Shown: piece by piece, positions 47,013 to 55,666 of the stretch
How the letters are laid out: each line of letters starts with the position of its first letter
Position numbering within the stretch: position 1 is the first letter of the stretch
From: Kineobactrum salinum
GTDB taxonomy: Bacteria; Pseudomonadota; Gammaproteobacteria; Pseudomonadales; Halieaceae
Assembly (NCBI RefSeq): GCF_010669285.1
Contig: NZ_CP048711.1
Location: 2,790,001 to 2,854,000, forward strand
DNA length: 64,000 bases
Reading direction: 5' to 3'
Position numbers and translations under genes: made by a program
Notes under the pieces: model-generated
What the model was told of the DNA's origin: nothing
Seen by the model: only the letters and a program-made list of their open reading frames with translations
Database searches by the model: none

Positions 47013-47288
47013 TCACTTCCTCCGGTAGTCATGGGCAGTGACGCTCCACTCTCATCTGAACCTGGTCTTTCACAACCTTGTAAATGACCCTTTACTGAAT
47101 ATTCAGCCGGGAGGAGCGGTACCCTTCCCACTTTCCAGACAGCAACTCGTCATGTAGCCCCTTGATTTTGCGCAGCCCTGTGGGGCCAGAGAGAGAAACA
47201 ATATCTTTCCACTTCTCATAACGCTTTTGGACTTCAATCGGAGCGCCTTTCAGGTTTTTCGAAACCCGCTTATGTTCTAATATCTGCC
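47013..47288 (-). pseudogene. broken RelE/HigB-type toxin gene
   Basis: Reads ILEHKRVSKNLKGAPIEVQ..., KWKDIVSLSGPTGLRKIKGLHDELL and GKWEGYRSSRLNIQ, then TAA at 47092-47094 where relatives have Tyr or Trp in the run RSSRLNxQ[YW]RVIY, then RVIYKVVKDQVQMRVER. A later one-base loss breaks the last residues (repair gives HDYRRK and stop). So one nonsense change plus one frameshift inactivate it. The second base change cannot be blamed on a homopolymer. Confidence 0.65.
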
Positions 47289-47326
47289 ATATATCATAAA
47301 TTGTATATATACCATTTATGATATAT
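47289..47326. promoter_or_regulatory. nested perfect palindrome upstream of the broken toxin gene
   Basis: ATATATCATAAAT (47289-47301) and ATTTATGATATAT (47314-47326) are exact complements, and the centre holds GTATATATAC (47303-47312), itself a palindrome. Placed just before the RelE-like gene, it is probably the operator bound by the toxin-antitoxin complex. It has stayed intact although both genes are broken. Confidence 0.6.
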
Positions 47327-47340
47327 CAACAAGGGAGTCG

Positions 47341-47535
47341 ACAGTGCTTGCCGGGGCGGGGATTCGCAAGACGGTCCCATGCCATACTCTGAGGCACTCG
47401 TTCGCGTCGTACTTGCGCCAATCTGGTGCAGATATCCGCACCGTACGACAGCAGTTGAGCCAAGCTGACGGGCCCCAGTCCGGCAAGATAAGCTGGGTTG
47501 CCAGCGAAGGTATGCGCCAACGCTGGCGCAGCTGA
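47341..47535 (+). pseudogene. C-terminal remnant of a tyrosine recombinase, possibly an integron integrase
   Basis: AGAGIRKTVPCHTLRHSFASYLRQSGADIRTVRQQL contains the HxLRH catalytic box (HTLRHSFA) and the following helix of tyrosine recombinases; IntI and XerD relatives continue with GH.D...T..YTH, which is lost here after LSQADG. Nothing of the N-terminal half is present upstream. It reads rightwards while the cassette-like genes to its left read leftwards, the geometry of intI versus its array. The following 50 bases show nothing further. Confidence 0.65.
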
Positions 47536-47586
47536 TGCTATTTGTGTAGTCTCGGCGAAGTGCGCCCCACAGCAGTCAGGGAGACG

Positions 47587-49034
47587 ATGAACGAGAGCTG
47601 GAAGTCCTACCAACCGGGTACTTTTTTTGACGAATTGATTACCCCCGGGGGCATCCGCGCACCGCCGCCCGCGGTGCTGTGCGGCTGTTGCAGAAGCTGC
47701 CTACGGAAGAAATGGCCTCCCGGCGCGCGGCCGCCGAGCTCGCTATCCGGGAAATGGGCATCTCCTTCACCGTGTATACCGAAGGTGGCAATATCGACAG
47801 GGCTTGGCCCTTCGACATCATTCCCCGGGTGATTTCCGCGCGCCAGTGGCGGACAGTCAGCGATGGCCTGCGCCAGCGCAGCCGGGCGCTGAACCGTTTT
47901 ATCGACGACATCTACAACAAGCAGAGCATTCTTGCCGCCGGCGTCGTACCGGCGGAGATCGTGCTCGAATCCGGCAACTACAAGCCTGCCTGTGCCGGCA
48001 TGTCTCCGCGCTACGGTGTCTGGGCTCATGTTTGCGGCTCCGACCTGGTGCGCGACCACGAGGGCCGATTCCGTGTACTGGAGGACAACCTGCGGGTGCC
48101 GTCGGGCGTGTCCTACATGCTGGAAAATCGCGAAATTACCAAGCGGGTGCTGCCCGAACTGTTCGAGAACTACAGTATCCGTCCGGTGGACGAGTATCCG
48201 TCGCAGCTCTACCAGACCCTGGCTTCCCTCTCTCCCCGGGAACGCCGGCGACCCTGTATCGTGGTGTTGACGCCGGGGATCTACAATTCTGCCTATTTTG
48301 AGCATGCCTATCTGGCGCAGGGAATGGGAGCAGAACTGGTCGAAGGCAGCGATCTGCTGGTGGCCGACGACGACTGTGTTTACATGCGCACGGTGGATGG
48401 GCCGATGCGGGTGGATGTGATCTACCGCCGCATCGATGAGGACTTTATGGACCCGGAGGTGTTCCGCGCCGATTCGGTACTGGGCGTGGCGGGCCTGATG
48501 CGGGCCTGGAAAGCGGGCAAGGTGGCTATTGCCAACGCGCCCGGCAGCGGCGTGGCAGATGACAAGGTTGTCTATGCCTTTGTCCCTGACATGATTCGCT
48601 ATTACCTGAAGCAGCAGCCGCTGCTGGACAGCGTACCCACCTATCTGTGCATGCGCGAGCCGGACCGGGAGTATGTGCTCAACAACCTCGACAAGCTGGT
48701 GGTCAAGCCGGCCAACGAATCCGGTGGTTACGGCATTATGGTAGGGCCGCACAGCACGGCTGCCACCCACCGCAAGTTTGCCCGCCTGATCGAGGCCAAC
48801 CCGCGCAATTATGTGGCCCAGCCTACCCTGTCCCTGTCCACCGCGCCGACCTATATCGACGACGCGGTAGAGCCCCGGCATCTCGACCTGCGCCCCTTCA
48901 TTCTGCAGGGCAAGGAAACCTGGGTGACGCCCGGCGGCCTCACCCGGGTTGCGCTGGTCAAGGGATCGCTGGTGGTGAACTCCTCCCAGGGTGGCGGCAG
49001 CAAGGATACCTGGATCGTGGAGGGCAAGGCATGA
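47587..49034 (+). CDS. circularly permuted ATP-grasp protein (DUF404/407), frame broken near the start
   Basis: 482 aa once repaired. The ATG 47587 frame reads MNESWKSYQPGTFFDELITPGG and then loses homology; adding one G to GGGGG 47647-47651 gives GGHPRTAARGAVRLLQKLP and joins the long frame. Visible: GISFTVYTEGGNIDRAWPFDIIPR, GVWAHVCGSDLVRDHEG, VLEDNLRVPSGVSYMLENR, VYRR-like VDVIYRRID and LVVKPANESGGYGI. Amidoligase-like family predicted to make peptide tags. AGGGAG precedes the start. First of a coupled set with alpha-E and metallopeptidase genes, facing Anbu. Confidence 0.9.
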
Positions 49035-49969
49035 CCATGCTGTCGCGCGTTGCCGAGCGCCTGTACTGGATGGCGCGCTATCTGGAGCGGGCGGAGGATA
49101 CCGCGCGCCTGATCGCGGCCTACAACCACCTGATCATGGATATTCCCCGCGGTGCCGAGCTGGGCTGGGACGTGCTGGTCAGGATTCTCGACGCCGACCA
49201 GGATTTCTTCCAGCACTACCGCACCGGCAATGAGCAGAACGTGTTGCGCTTCCTGCTGGCCGAGCAGAACAACCTCTCTGGCATCCCCTACGCGGTGCGC
49301 TGTGCCCGCGAGAATGTCCGCACCACCCGCGACGTGCTGCCCGAGGAAACCTGGGAGCAGATCAACGAGCTGTATCTGTATACCCAGGAGGTCGCCGATA
49401 AGTCGGTGGGACGACGCAACCGCCAGGCCTACCTGGAACAGGTGGTCAATCGCTGCCAGCTGATCAACGGCATGCTGGCCTCGACCCTGCCGCGGGATCA
49501 TGCTTACCGCTTTCTGAAGCTGGGGCACTTGCTGGAACGCTCCGACATGACCACCCGGCTGATCGACGTGGGGGCCGGGGAGATGCTGGCCCGCGATGGC
49601 ACCCATGGCGCGATAGACCCGCTGCTGTGGGCCTCCCTGCTGCAGGCGCTGTCCGCGTTCGGCTCCTACCGGCGCATGATAGGCCCCCTGGTGGAGGCCG
49701 ATGTGGTGGTGGAGTTCGTGTTCCGGGAGGCCAGCCTGCCGCGGTCGGTGGCCTTCTGTCTGCGCGGTATTCGCGAGGAACTCAAGCCGCTGTCCAATCA
49801 CGACGCAGCCCTGCGGGTGCTGGATCGCAGCCGGCGCAAACTGGGGCGCCTGGGTGCGGCAATGGACTCCCGGGAGGCGCTGCATCAGTATATCGATGAT
49901 TTTCAGGCCCTGCTCAGTGCGCTGCATCAGGCCATCACCGCGACCTGGTTCCACCCGGACACGCCATGA
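49031..49969 (+). CDS. alpha-E domain protein (DUF403)
   Basis: 312 aa, all-helical: MLSRVAERLYWMARYLERAEDTARLI at the start (the alpha-E signature), ARENVRTTRDVLPEETWEQINELYL in the middle and LGHLLERSDMTTRLIDV later. Its start overlaps the ATP-grasp stop (ATGA). Alpha-E proteins almost always accompany the circularly permuted ATP-grasp and are thought to act with it in making or attaching a peptide; the exact reaction is not established. Confidence 0.92.
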   Translation: MTMLSRVAERLYWMARYLERAEDTARLIAAYNHLIMDIPRGAELGWDVLVRILDADQDFFQHYRTGNEQNVLRFLLAEQNNLSGIPYAVRCARENVRTTRDVLPEETWEQINELYLYTQEVADKSVGRRNRQAYLEQVVNRCQLINGMLASTLPRDHAYRFLKLGHLLERSDMTTRLIDVGAGEMLARDGTHGAIDPLLWASLLQALSAFGSYRRMIGPLVEADVVVEFVFREASLPRSVAFCLRGIREELKPLSNHDAALRVLDRSRRKLGRLGAAMDSREALHQYIDDFQALLSALHQAITATWFHPDTP

Positions 49970-50991
49970 AACGCCAGCAGTGTGCCTGTGGCAGCCAGGT
50001 ATTCTTCGAAAGCCGGGAGTGCCTGCACTGTGGCGCCCGCCTGGGCTTTGATCCGCAGGGCCTGTCCATGCGGGCGCTGCGCGAACGGGGCGAAGGCCTC
50101 TTCGCTACCGATGACGGCAGCGAATACCGGCTCTGTGACAATGGCGTCAATTGGGGTGTGTGCAACTGGCTGCGGCCGGCAGACAGCGATCATCCGCTGT
50201 GTTTCGGTTGCCAGTTCAACCGCACCATTCCCAACCTGTCCCTGTCGGACAATATCCACCGCTGGCGGGTGTTGGAGCAGGGCAAGAAGCGGCTGTTCTA
50301 TACCCTGTTGTCACTCGGGCTGCCGCTGGTCGACGGTTGGCGCGACCCGCAAAATGGGCTGTTGCTGGATTTTATAGAGGATGGCCGCAGCCGGGATGAA
50401 TTCGCGGAAACCTTTGCCAGCACCGGCTTTCTGGGCGGCATCATTACCATCAATATCCTGGAGGCGGACGAGGTGGCCAGGACCAGGGTACGCGAGGAAA
50501 TGAACGAGAGCTACCGCACCGTGCTGGGTCATCTGCGCCATGAGTCAGGCCATTATTACTGGGCGCGGCTGAATGCTGACCAGGCCCTGCGGGCGGATTT
50601 TGCCACCCTGTTCGGGGATGAAACCATGGATTATGGGGCTGCCCTGCAGCGCCATTACCGGGAGGGCCCGTCGCCGCAATGGCGCAACTATTACATCAGT
50701 GCCTATGCCAGCGCTCATCCTGCCGAGGACTGGGCCGAGACCTGGGGGCACTACCTGCACATCCACGATGCGCTGGAAACCGCAGCGGCCTACGGCATGA
50801 CCGAGCATGATCCCGCAAATATGGATATCGCGGCCCGCATCAGTCTGTGGCGCAGCCTGAGTGTCACCCTGAATGAGCTCAATCGCAGTGTAGGCGGTGG
50901 CGACGCCTATCCTTTCTTCATCAACAGCTGGGTCGAGGCCAAGCTGGGTTTTGCCGAGAAGGTTATTCGGCGTCTGCAAACACTTCGTTGA
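49966..50991 (+). CDS. zinc-binding metallopeptidase family protein (Peptidase_Mx type)
   Basis: 341 aa. An N-terminal zinc ribbon CACGSQVFFESRECLHCG and further CxxC elements (VCNW, CFGCQFN) precede a DUF-type domain with the zinc site LRHESGHYYWARL (HExxH, residues about 190-200) and a C-terminal AEDWAETWGHYLHIHDALE, where Glu and His extend the site. Coupled to alpha-E by an ATGA overlap, so it belongs to the same complex or pathway. Its 3' end overlaps the convergent Anbu gene by 29 bases. Confidence 0.88.
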   Translation: MKRQQCACGSQVFFESRECLHCGARLGFDPQGLSMRALRERGEGLFATDDGSEYRLCDNGVNWGVCNWLRPADSDHPLCFGCQFNRTIPNLSLSDNIHRWRVLEQGKKRLFYTLLSLGLPLVDGWRDPQNGLLLDFIEDGRSRDEFAETFASTGFLGGIITINILEADEVARTRVREEMNESYRTVLGHLRHESGHYYWARLNADQALRADFATLFGDETMDYGAALQRHYREGPSPQWRNYYISAYASAHPAEDWAETWGHYLHIHDALETAAAYGMTEHDPANMDIAARISLWRSLSVTLNELNRSVGGGDAYPFFINSWVEAKLGFAEKVIRRLQTLR

Positions 50992-51718
50992 GAGGGGGCA
51001 GCTTGGTGAAGGCCTCGCGGATATTGTCATCCCAGGACTGGCGCAACTTGGCCAGGTAGGGGTGACGTTCCTCCAGCGTGAAATACCGCGCATGGGGCTT
51101 GAGGCTGTCGTTGCGGTAGAACAGGCATTCCAGCGGAGGTCCTACGGTGGCATTGGAGCGGATGGTGGAATCCATTGACACCAGTGCGCAGCGCATAGCG
51201 GTTTCATAGGGGGTGTCCGGGCGCACGATCCGGTCCAGGATGGGTTTGCCGTACTTGGCCTCGCCGATCTGCAGATAGGGGTACAGTTCGGAGGCGGTGA
51301 TATGGTTGCCCTCCGGGTACACCAGGTACAGGGCCTGGGGATGCCCCTTGATCTGACCGCCCAGGATGAAGGTTGCGTTGGCGTTGAAACCCGGTCCGGC
51401 GCCGGGCGCGCTGGAGGCCTGGTACTTGGCTTGTTCACGGACGCTGATTTCGCCAATATAATCGGCCACATCAGCCACATAGCGGGCCTTGAGGATGTTG
51501 AAGCTGGCGTCTTCCTCCAGGTCGCGCTGGATCTGCGCCACCACCGCCTGGCTGGTGGCCAGGTTGCCGGCACTCAACAACACCAGCGAGCGGTCATAGG
51601 CTACTGAAAAGCGGTGCATTTTACTGTAGGTGCTGACGCGGTCCGGACCGGCATTGGTCCTGGAGTCGGAGCAGAACACCAATCCATCTTCGATGGCGAT
51701 GGCGAGACAATAAGTCAT
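50963..51718 (-). CDS. Anbu-type proteasome homologue (peptidase T1)
   Basis: 251 aa from ATG 51718. After Met removal the N-terminal Thr of MTYCLAIAIEDGLVF would be the nucleophile, with SDSRTNAG (catalytic Asp) and STYSKMHRF (catalytic Lys) at the expected spots. FILGGQI and VSMDSTIRSNATVGPP are other conserved parts. Anbu forms a helical or ring-like HslV relative and lies with ATP-grasp, alpha-E and transglutaminase genes in many bacteria. Here the partners lie on the opposite strand, tail to tail. The frame is open to 52234 but conservation starts at 51718. Confidence 0.92.
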   Translation of the reverse strand: MTYCLAIAIEDGLVFCSDSRTNAGPDRVSTYSKMHRFSVAYDRSLVLLSAGNLATSQAVVAQIQRDLEEDASFNILKARYVADVADYIGEISVREQAKYQASSAPGAGPGFNANATFILGGQIKGHPQALYLVYPEGNHITASELYPYLQIGEAKYGKPILDRIVRPDTPYETAMRCALVSMDSTIRSNATVGPPLECLFYRNDSLKPHARYFTLEERHPYLAKLRQSWDDNIREAFTKLPPLNEVFADAE

Positions 51719-51869
51719 GGCGCGATGGGCAGGCCTTTCCGGGGTGAGTCCAGCGGCGAAGGATAAAGCCAAGTGCTGCGGAATGCTACCGCGGATCGCC
51801 AGGCTTGTGATGCTGTTCCATTGAGGCCGGCAGGCGGGGAAGCCGGGAATAGAGATCGGGGAGAGGGTA

Positions 51870-52316
51870 GTGGCAAATGCAATGGAGAGGCCCATAGCGG
51901 CGTCTATCGCCGTGCTCATTCGCGGCGGAGAGGTACTGCTGGTGCGCCGCGGCAATCGGCCCGACGCCGGCATCTGGGGCTTTCCCGGTGGCAAGGTGGA
52001 GTTCGGCGAGTCCATTGAACAGGCCAGCATACGGGAACTGCTGGAGGAAACGGGGGTGCATGGCGAGGCCCGGCAGGTGATTACCGCGCTGGACGTGTTC
52101 GACCGCAATCCGGGGGAGGGCCTGCGGCAGCATTTTATCCTGATTGCGGTGCTGTGCCGCTGGATTTCGGGAGATCCATTGGCCGCGGACGATGCAGTGG
52201 ATGCGCGCTGGTTTCCGGTCCAGGATCTGGACACAGCCGGTCTGGCGATGAGCTCGGGCGTAGTCCGGGTGCTGCGGCAGGCGCAGCTGCTGGCGGCGGA
52301 TGGGCCCGGACAGTGA
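51870..52316 (+). CDS. Nudix hydrolase
   Basis: 148 aa from GTG 51870 (ATG 51882 also possible), with GGAGAGGG just before. The Nudix box is GKVEFGESIEQASIRELLEETGV with the REXXEE core intact. The opening RPIAASIAVLIRGGEVLLVRRG and GFPGGKVE match MutT/ADP-ribose-pyrophosphatase types. It cleaves a nucleoside diphosphate linked to an unknown group. Divergent from Anbu across 151 bases. Confidence 0.9.
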   Translation: MANAMERPIAASIAVLIRGGEVLLVRRGNRPDAGIWGFPGGKVEFGESIEQASIRELLEETGVHGEARQVITALDVFDRNPGEGLRQHFILIAVLCRWISGDPLAADDAVDARWFPVQDLDTAGLAMSSGVVRVLRQAQLLAADGPGQ

Positions 52317-52324
52317 GTCGCGAG

Positions 52325-53371
52325 CTATGCTGGCGAACCGGTCAGCAATACCCCGACTCCCATTATGTACAGTACCAGGATGGCCAGGCTCTCCGCGCCG
52401 ATATGCCCGATGCCGTTGCGCTCGCGGCGAATCAGCCCCATGATCAAAATGGCGGACATCAACAGGGTTAGAGCTACCCAGAATTGCGTGTCAGCGGACA
52501 TGGCGTGATAAATCGAACCCTGCCGATAGGCGATATCAGACGCCGCGGTAAACAGCGTGTCGAATGCATTGCCGCCGATGATGCCGCCTACCGCCAGCGT
52601 CAAAGCCCCGCGTCTCACCGCGGCAACCGAAGTGACCAGTTCGGGAATGGAGGTGCTCACCGCCGTAAGCATGACGCCGACAATCGTGTAGCTCATGCCG
52701 GTTTTGGCGGCAATCGTGGTCGCCGCCGGTTCCAGGGTCCAGCCGGCCAGGCCCAGCACCGTCATCAGCAGCAGGAACTCAGTCCAGAGACGTGCCGGAG
52801 ATGGCATCGCGCTGATATCGTCGGGTGTGTCCTGACGGGTTTCCCGGGTAATGGAAGGGCGCCACATGGGCGTCTTCTGGGTGCGCTGCACCAGACGCAG
52901 GCCATAGGCATAGAACCCAAACAATACCGGCGTCACGGGGTGGATCCCCCAGAAGGTCACATCCGGTAGGTGCGGCGCCAGCATGATCAACGCCAGCAGG
53001 GAGATCAGCAGCCCGTTCTGCATCATGTTCGGCGCCGAGGCCGCCGCGTGTTCCAGGTTGGCGCGGCGGTAGAACATGTCCGCAATGGCGAGGAAAAAAG
53101 TCTGAACAGCAATGCCGCCCAGCGCATTGCTGATGGCGAGTTCGGCATGGCCATTCCATGCGGAGGTCACCGACAACACCGATCCGCCCACAGAGGTGGA
53201 CGCCCCGAGCAGCACGGCACCTGCCGCTGCCTCGCCAATGCCGGTGCTATCGGCGAGCTGGTCCACGATCCGGGTAATACGGGTGCCGGCGAGACCAATC
53301 ACCAGGGCACAGAGGCTGAACACCAGGCCACCTTGCAACAAGGACCACTGCTCGGGATTCATTATTGACAT
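52325..53371 (-). CDS. CaCA-superfamily (Na+/Ca2+ exchanger-like) membrane protein
   Basis: 348 aa from ATG 53371, about ten hydrophobic segments. The second alpha-repeat is clear: VSTSIPELVTSVAAVRRG with GGIIGGNAFDTLF. The first is degenerate: GASTSVGGSVLSVTSAWNG with AISNALGGIAVQTFF, lacking the PEL. Both halves therefore match the exchanger fold, but with altered ion ligands, so the transported ion may differ. A hydrophilic loop (QKTPMWRPSITRETRQDTPDD) separates the halves. Confidence 0.85.
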   Translation of the reverse strand: MSIMNPEQWSLLQGGLVFSLCALVIGLAGTRITRIVDQLADSTGIGEAAAGAVLLGASTSVGGSVLSVTSAWNGHAELAISNALGGIAVQTFFLAIADMFYRRANLEHAAASAPNMMQNGLLISLLALIMLAPHLPDVTFWGIHPVTPVLFGFYAYGLRLVQRTQKTPMWRPSITRETRQDTPDDISAMPSPARLWTEFLLLMTVLGLAGWTLEPAATTIAAKTGMSYTIVGVMLTAVSTSIPELVTSVAAVRRGALTLAVGGIIGGNAFDTLFTAASDIAYRQGSIYHAMSADTQFWVALTLLMSAILIMGLIRRERNGIGHIGAESLAILVLYIMGVGVLLTGSPA

Positions 53372-53511
53372 TGAAAGGCCTCTCGGGCCGGATGCCGTCA
53401 TTGTGCGCGCTCAGGCAATGCGCGACTTCCCTCCCGCGCAAGACGCCAGCCGCCAACTCTGGTGCAATAAGCGATTATTCATCAGATCAGATAATGACCG
53501 GGGTTTCAATC

Positions 53512-55233
53512 ATGCTACTTCAACGACGTCTCTGTATTACGGCTCTTGCGGCTGCCTCGCTGGGCACGATGCCGGCGGTCAATGCTCAGCAACCGGCCGC
53601 CGACCAGCTCATGCTGAATGCCAGGGTACACACACCCTCAGGCTGGCAGGAAGCATTGGCGATCAGAGACGGAGTCATCGTCGCTGTTGGCAGCTCGGCG
53701 CAGATCGGGGCCCTGCGCGCGGAGGATACCGAGGTGCACGATCTCAACGGTGCCACCGTACTCCCGGGTTTGCACGACATGCATGTGCATCCGGTCATGG
53801 GTGGATTGGCCCGGCAGCGCTGCCAGATACCGCAGGAGCTGGCGCTGCCGGCGATCCAGCAGCACGTGGCCGACTGCGTAGCGAAAGCGGAACCCGGCGA
53901 GTGGATACAGGGCGGCCAGTGGGATGCATCGGCCATCGGCCAGGTGCCCACCCGGGCCATGCTCGATGAAGTTGCGCCGGATAATCCGGTGGCGCTCACG
54001 GACACCAGTGGCCACAGTCTGTGGGCGAACAGCCGGGCGCTGGAAATGGCCGGGGTGACCCGCGATACCCGTGATCCGAAAGGCGGTATCGTCGAGCGCG
54101 ATGACAATGGTGAACCTGCCGGTGTTTTCCGGGAGGACGCCAAACAACTGGTGGAGGAGCATATTCCCCTGCCGACCCGGGAAGAGATCACAGCGGCGCT
54201 GCAATGGTCGCTGGAGACCATGCTCTCCCACGGTATTACCACCTTTACCGACGCTTTTATCGGTGTGAGCGGCAATGGAGAAGCCGAATTGCAGGCTTAC
54301 GCCGCGCTCGCCGATGCCGGGGTGCTGAAGCAGCGTACCCGGCTGTGCATTGCCTGGACGGATGATAACCCTTCGGCCGAGGCGCTGATTGCAAAGCGCA
54401 ATCACTTCGCTCGCGACCGTCTGGCGCCCGATTGCATCAAGATGTTCATCGACGGTGTTCCCACCGACAGTCACACCGCGGCCATGCTGGAACCCTACGG
54501 CGGCAGTGTCGGCAGCCACCGGGATAACGCCAGTGCTACTGGCATGCTGTTGATCGACGAGGAAACCTTGAACAACGCGGTAACGCGCTTCGACAAAGAA
54601 GGGCTGACGGTCAAGTTTCACGCCGCCGGCGACGGCGCGGTCCGCGCAAGCCTGGAAGCTGTACAGGCGACGCGTGAGAACAATGGCTTCAGTACGCTGC
54701 TGCACAACATCGGCCACAACACCTTTGTACATCCGGACGATATCCGCGCGGCGCGGAAGATCGGCGCCACCTTTGAGGTCTCGCCCTACCTGTGGGCGCC
54801 CAGCGCCATCAACAATGCCATCGAAAGCGCGGTGGCTGACCAGCGAATGGAGCGTGCCTGGCCCGTCAAGGATATGCTGGAGGCTGGTGCCCTGGTTGTC
54901 CCCGGCTCCGACTGGTCGGTGGTGCCCTCGGTCAATCCCTGGATCGGCTTGGAAACCATTGTTACGCGGCGTGTGGCTGGCGATGCAGATGGCGAGCAGT
55001 TCGGCGGCAAACAGGCAATCGGTCTTGAGCAGGCCTTTGATATCTTCACCGCCAACTCAGCCCGGCAGGCGGGCAATGCCAATATCACCGGACGCATTGA
55101 GCCGGGCATGCTGGCGGACCTGGTTGTAGTGGAGGAAAACCCGTTCCAGGTGCCTCTGCACAGGGTGCATGCAACCACCGTCCAAATGACGTTTATTGAG
55201 GGTGAGAAGGTTTACGAGGCGGGTAGTCGCTAG
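53512..55233 (+). CDS. exported amidohydrolase (YtcJ-like, amidohydrolase family 3)
   Basis: 573 aa from ATG 53512 with a signal peptide (LCITALAAASLGTMPAVNAQQ). Domain order: small beta-sandwich (AALAIRDG-type EALAIRDGVIVAVG), TIM-barrel metal motif LPGLHDMHVHPVMGG, TDTSGHSLWANSRALE, HNIGHNTFVHPDD and VVPGSDWSVVPSVNPWIGLET, ending in LVVVEENPFQVPLHRV. It hydrolyses an amide or imide of unknown identity in the periplasm. ATG 53494 is an alternative start. No obvious operon partner. Confidence 0.9.
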   Translation: MLLQRRLCITALAAASLGTMPAVNAQQPAADQLMLNARVHTPSGWQEALAIRDGVIVAVGSSAQIGALRAEDTEVHDLNGATVLPGLHDMHVHPVMGGLARQRCQIPQELALPAIQQHVADCVAKAEPGEWIQGGQWDASAIGQVPTRAMLDEVAPDNPVALTDTSGHSLWANSRALEMAGVTRDTRDPKGGIVERDDNGEPAGVFREDAKQLVEEHIPLPTREEITAALQWSLETMLSHGITTFTDAFIGVSGNGEAELQAYAALADAGVLKQRTRLCIAWTDDNPSAEALIAKRNHFARDRLAPDCIKMFIDGVPTDSHTAAMLEPYGGSVGSHRDNASATGMLLIDEETLNNAVTRFDKEGLTVKFHAAGDGAVRASLEAVQATRENNGFSTLLHNIGHNTFVHPDDIRAARKIGATFEVSPYLWAPSAINNAIESAVADQRMERAWPVKDMLEAGALVVPGSDWSVVPSVNPWIGLETIVTRRVAGDADGEQFGGKQAIGLEQAFDIFTANSARQAGNANITGRIEPGMLADLVVVEENPFQVPLHRVHATTVQMTFIEGEKVYEAGSR

Positions 55234-55666
55234 GCCGGGATTTGAGCAGGGATTCCCGTCGGCGCGCCGCTTGCGAGCATTCCTGCAGTCTTTCCGTCCC
55301 CCAGTGCGGAACTGGGAACTGGCCGCATCTTTGACTGACGCAGATTCTGCCTGAAGACTTCTGTTCTGAGGGCATAGACAATACCGCCACACCCCACGCC
55401 AAACCACGTGCCCTCCGAACTGTGTCGCCGGACACGGCAGGCCGAACGTCAGCCATGATGTTCGCACTGCCCGTTGGCGGCACCGCTTTCCGTATCCCCG
55501 GCAACGCGCTGTCTTGGTCCTGCCTCCCCTTTCGCCGTCAACACCGATGGCCTTTCCCGTCACTCCAGATATCAGAAGTTGATGGATTGAAAGATACGAT
55601 ATAGTATATCATTATTGTGGTCCCAGTTTTACGCCCCACCCGGCTGACAATTTCCTGGAGAACAAT
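55234..55666. other. 433-base gap upstream of the haem-uptake-like locus
   Basis: No credible gene is seen. Near its right end is the palindrome described separately (55598-55610). A GC-rich stretch at 55380-55560 has overlapping open frames on both strands that lack start signals or homology. No cobalamin-riboswitch consensus was found. Confidence 0.5.
55598..55610. promoter_or_regulatory. palindrome GATATA-G-TATATC, possible iron or metal operator
   Basis: A perfect 6-1-6 palindrome 57 bases before the TonB-receptor ATG, within the AT-rich run GATACGATATAGTATATCATT. It is loosely like overlapping Fur hexamers (GATAAT), but matches are imperfect, so Fur, Zur or another regulator are all possible. 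Confidence 0.35.

Noticed and set aside
47607-48881. Long reverse-strand frame (424 codons) opposite the ATP-grasp gene
   Set aside because: A high-GC shadow of the coding strand; composition is low-complexity and no family motif is seen, while the forward frame has clear ATP-grasp motifs.
55234-55666. Possible cobalamin riboswitch before the TonB receptor
   Set aside because: No B12-box-like conserved string could be found in the gap; only the AT-rich palindrome stands out.
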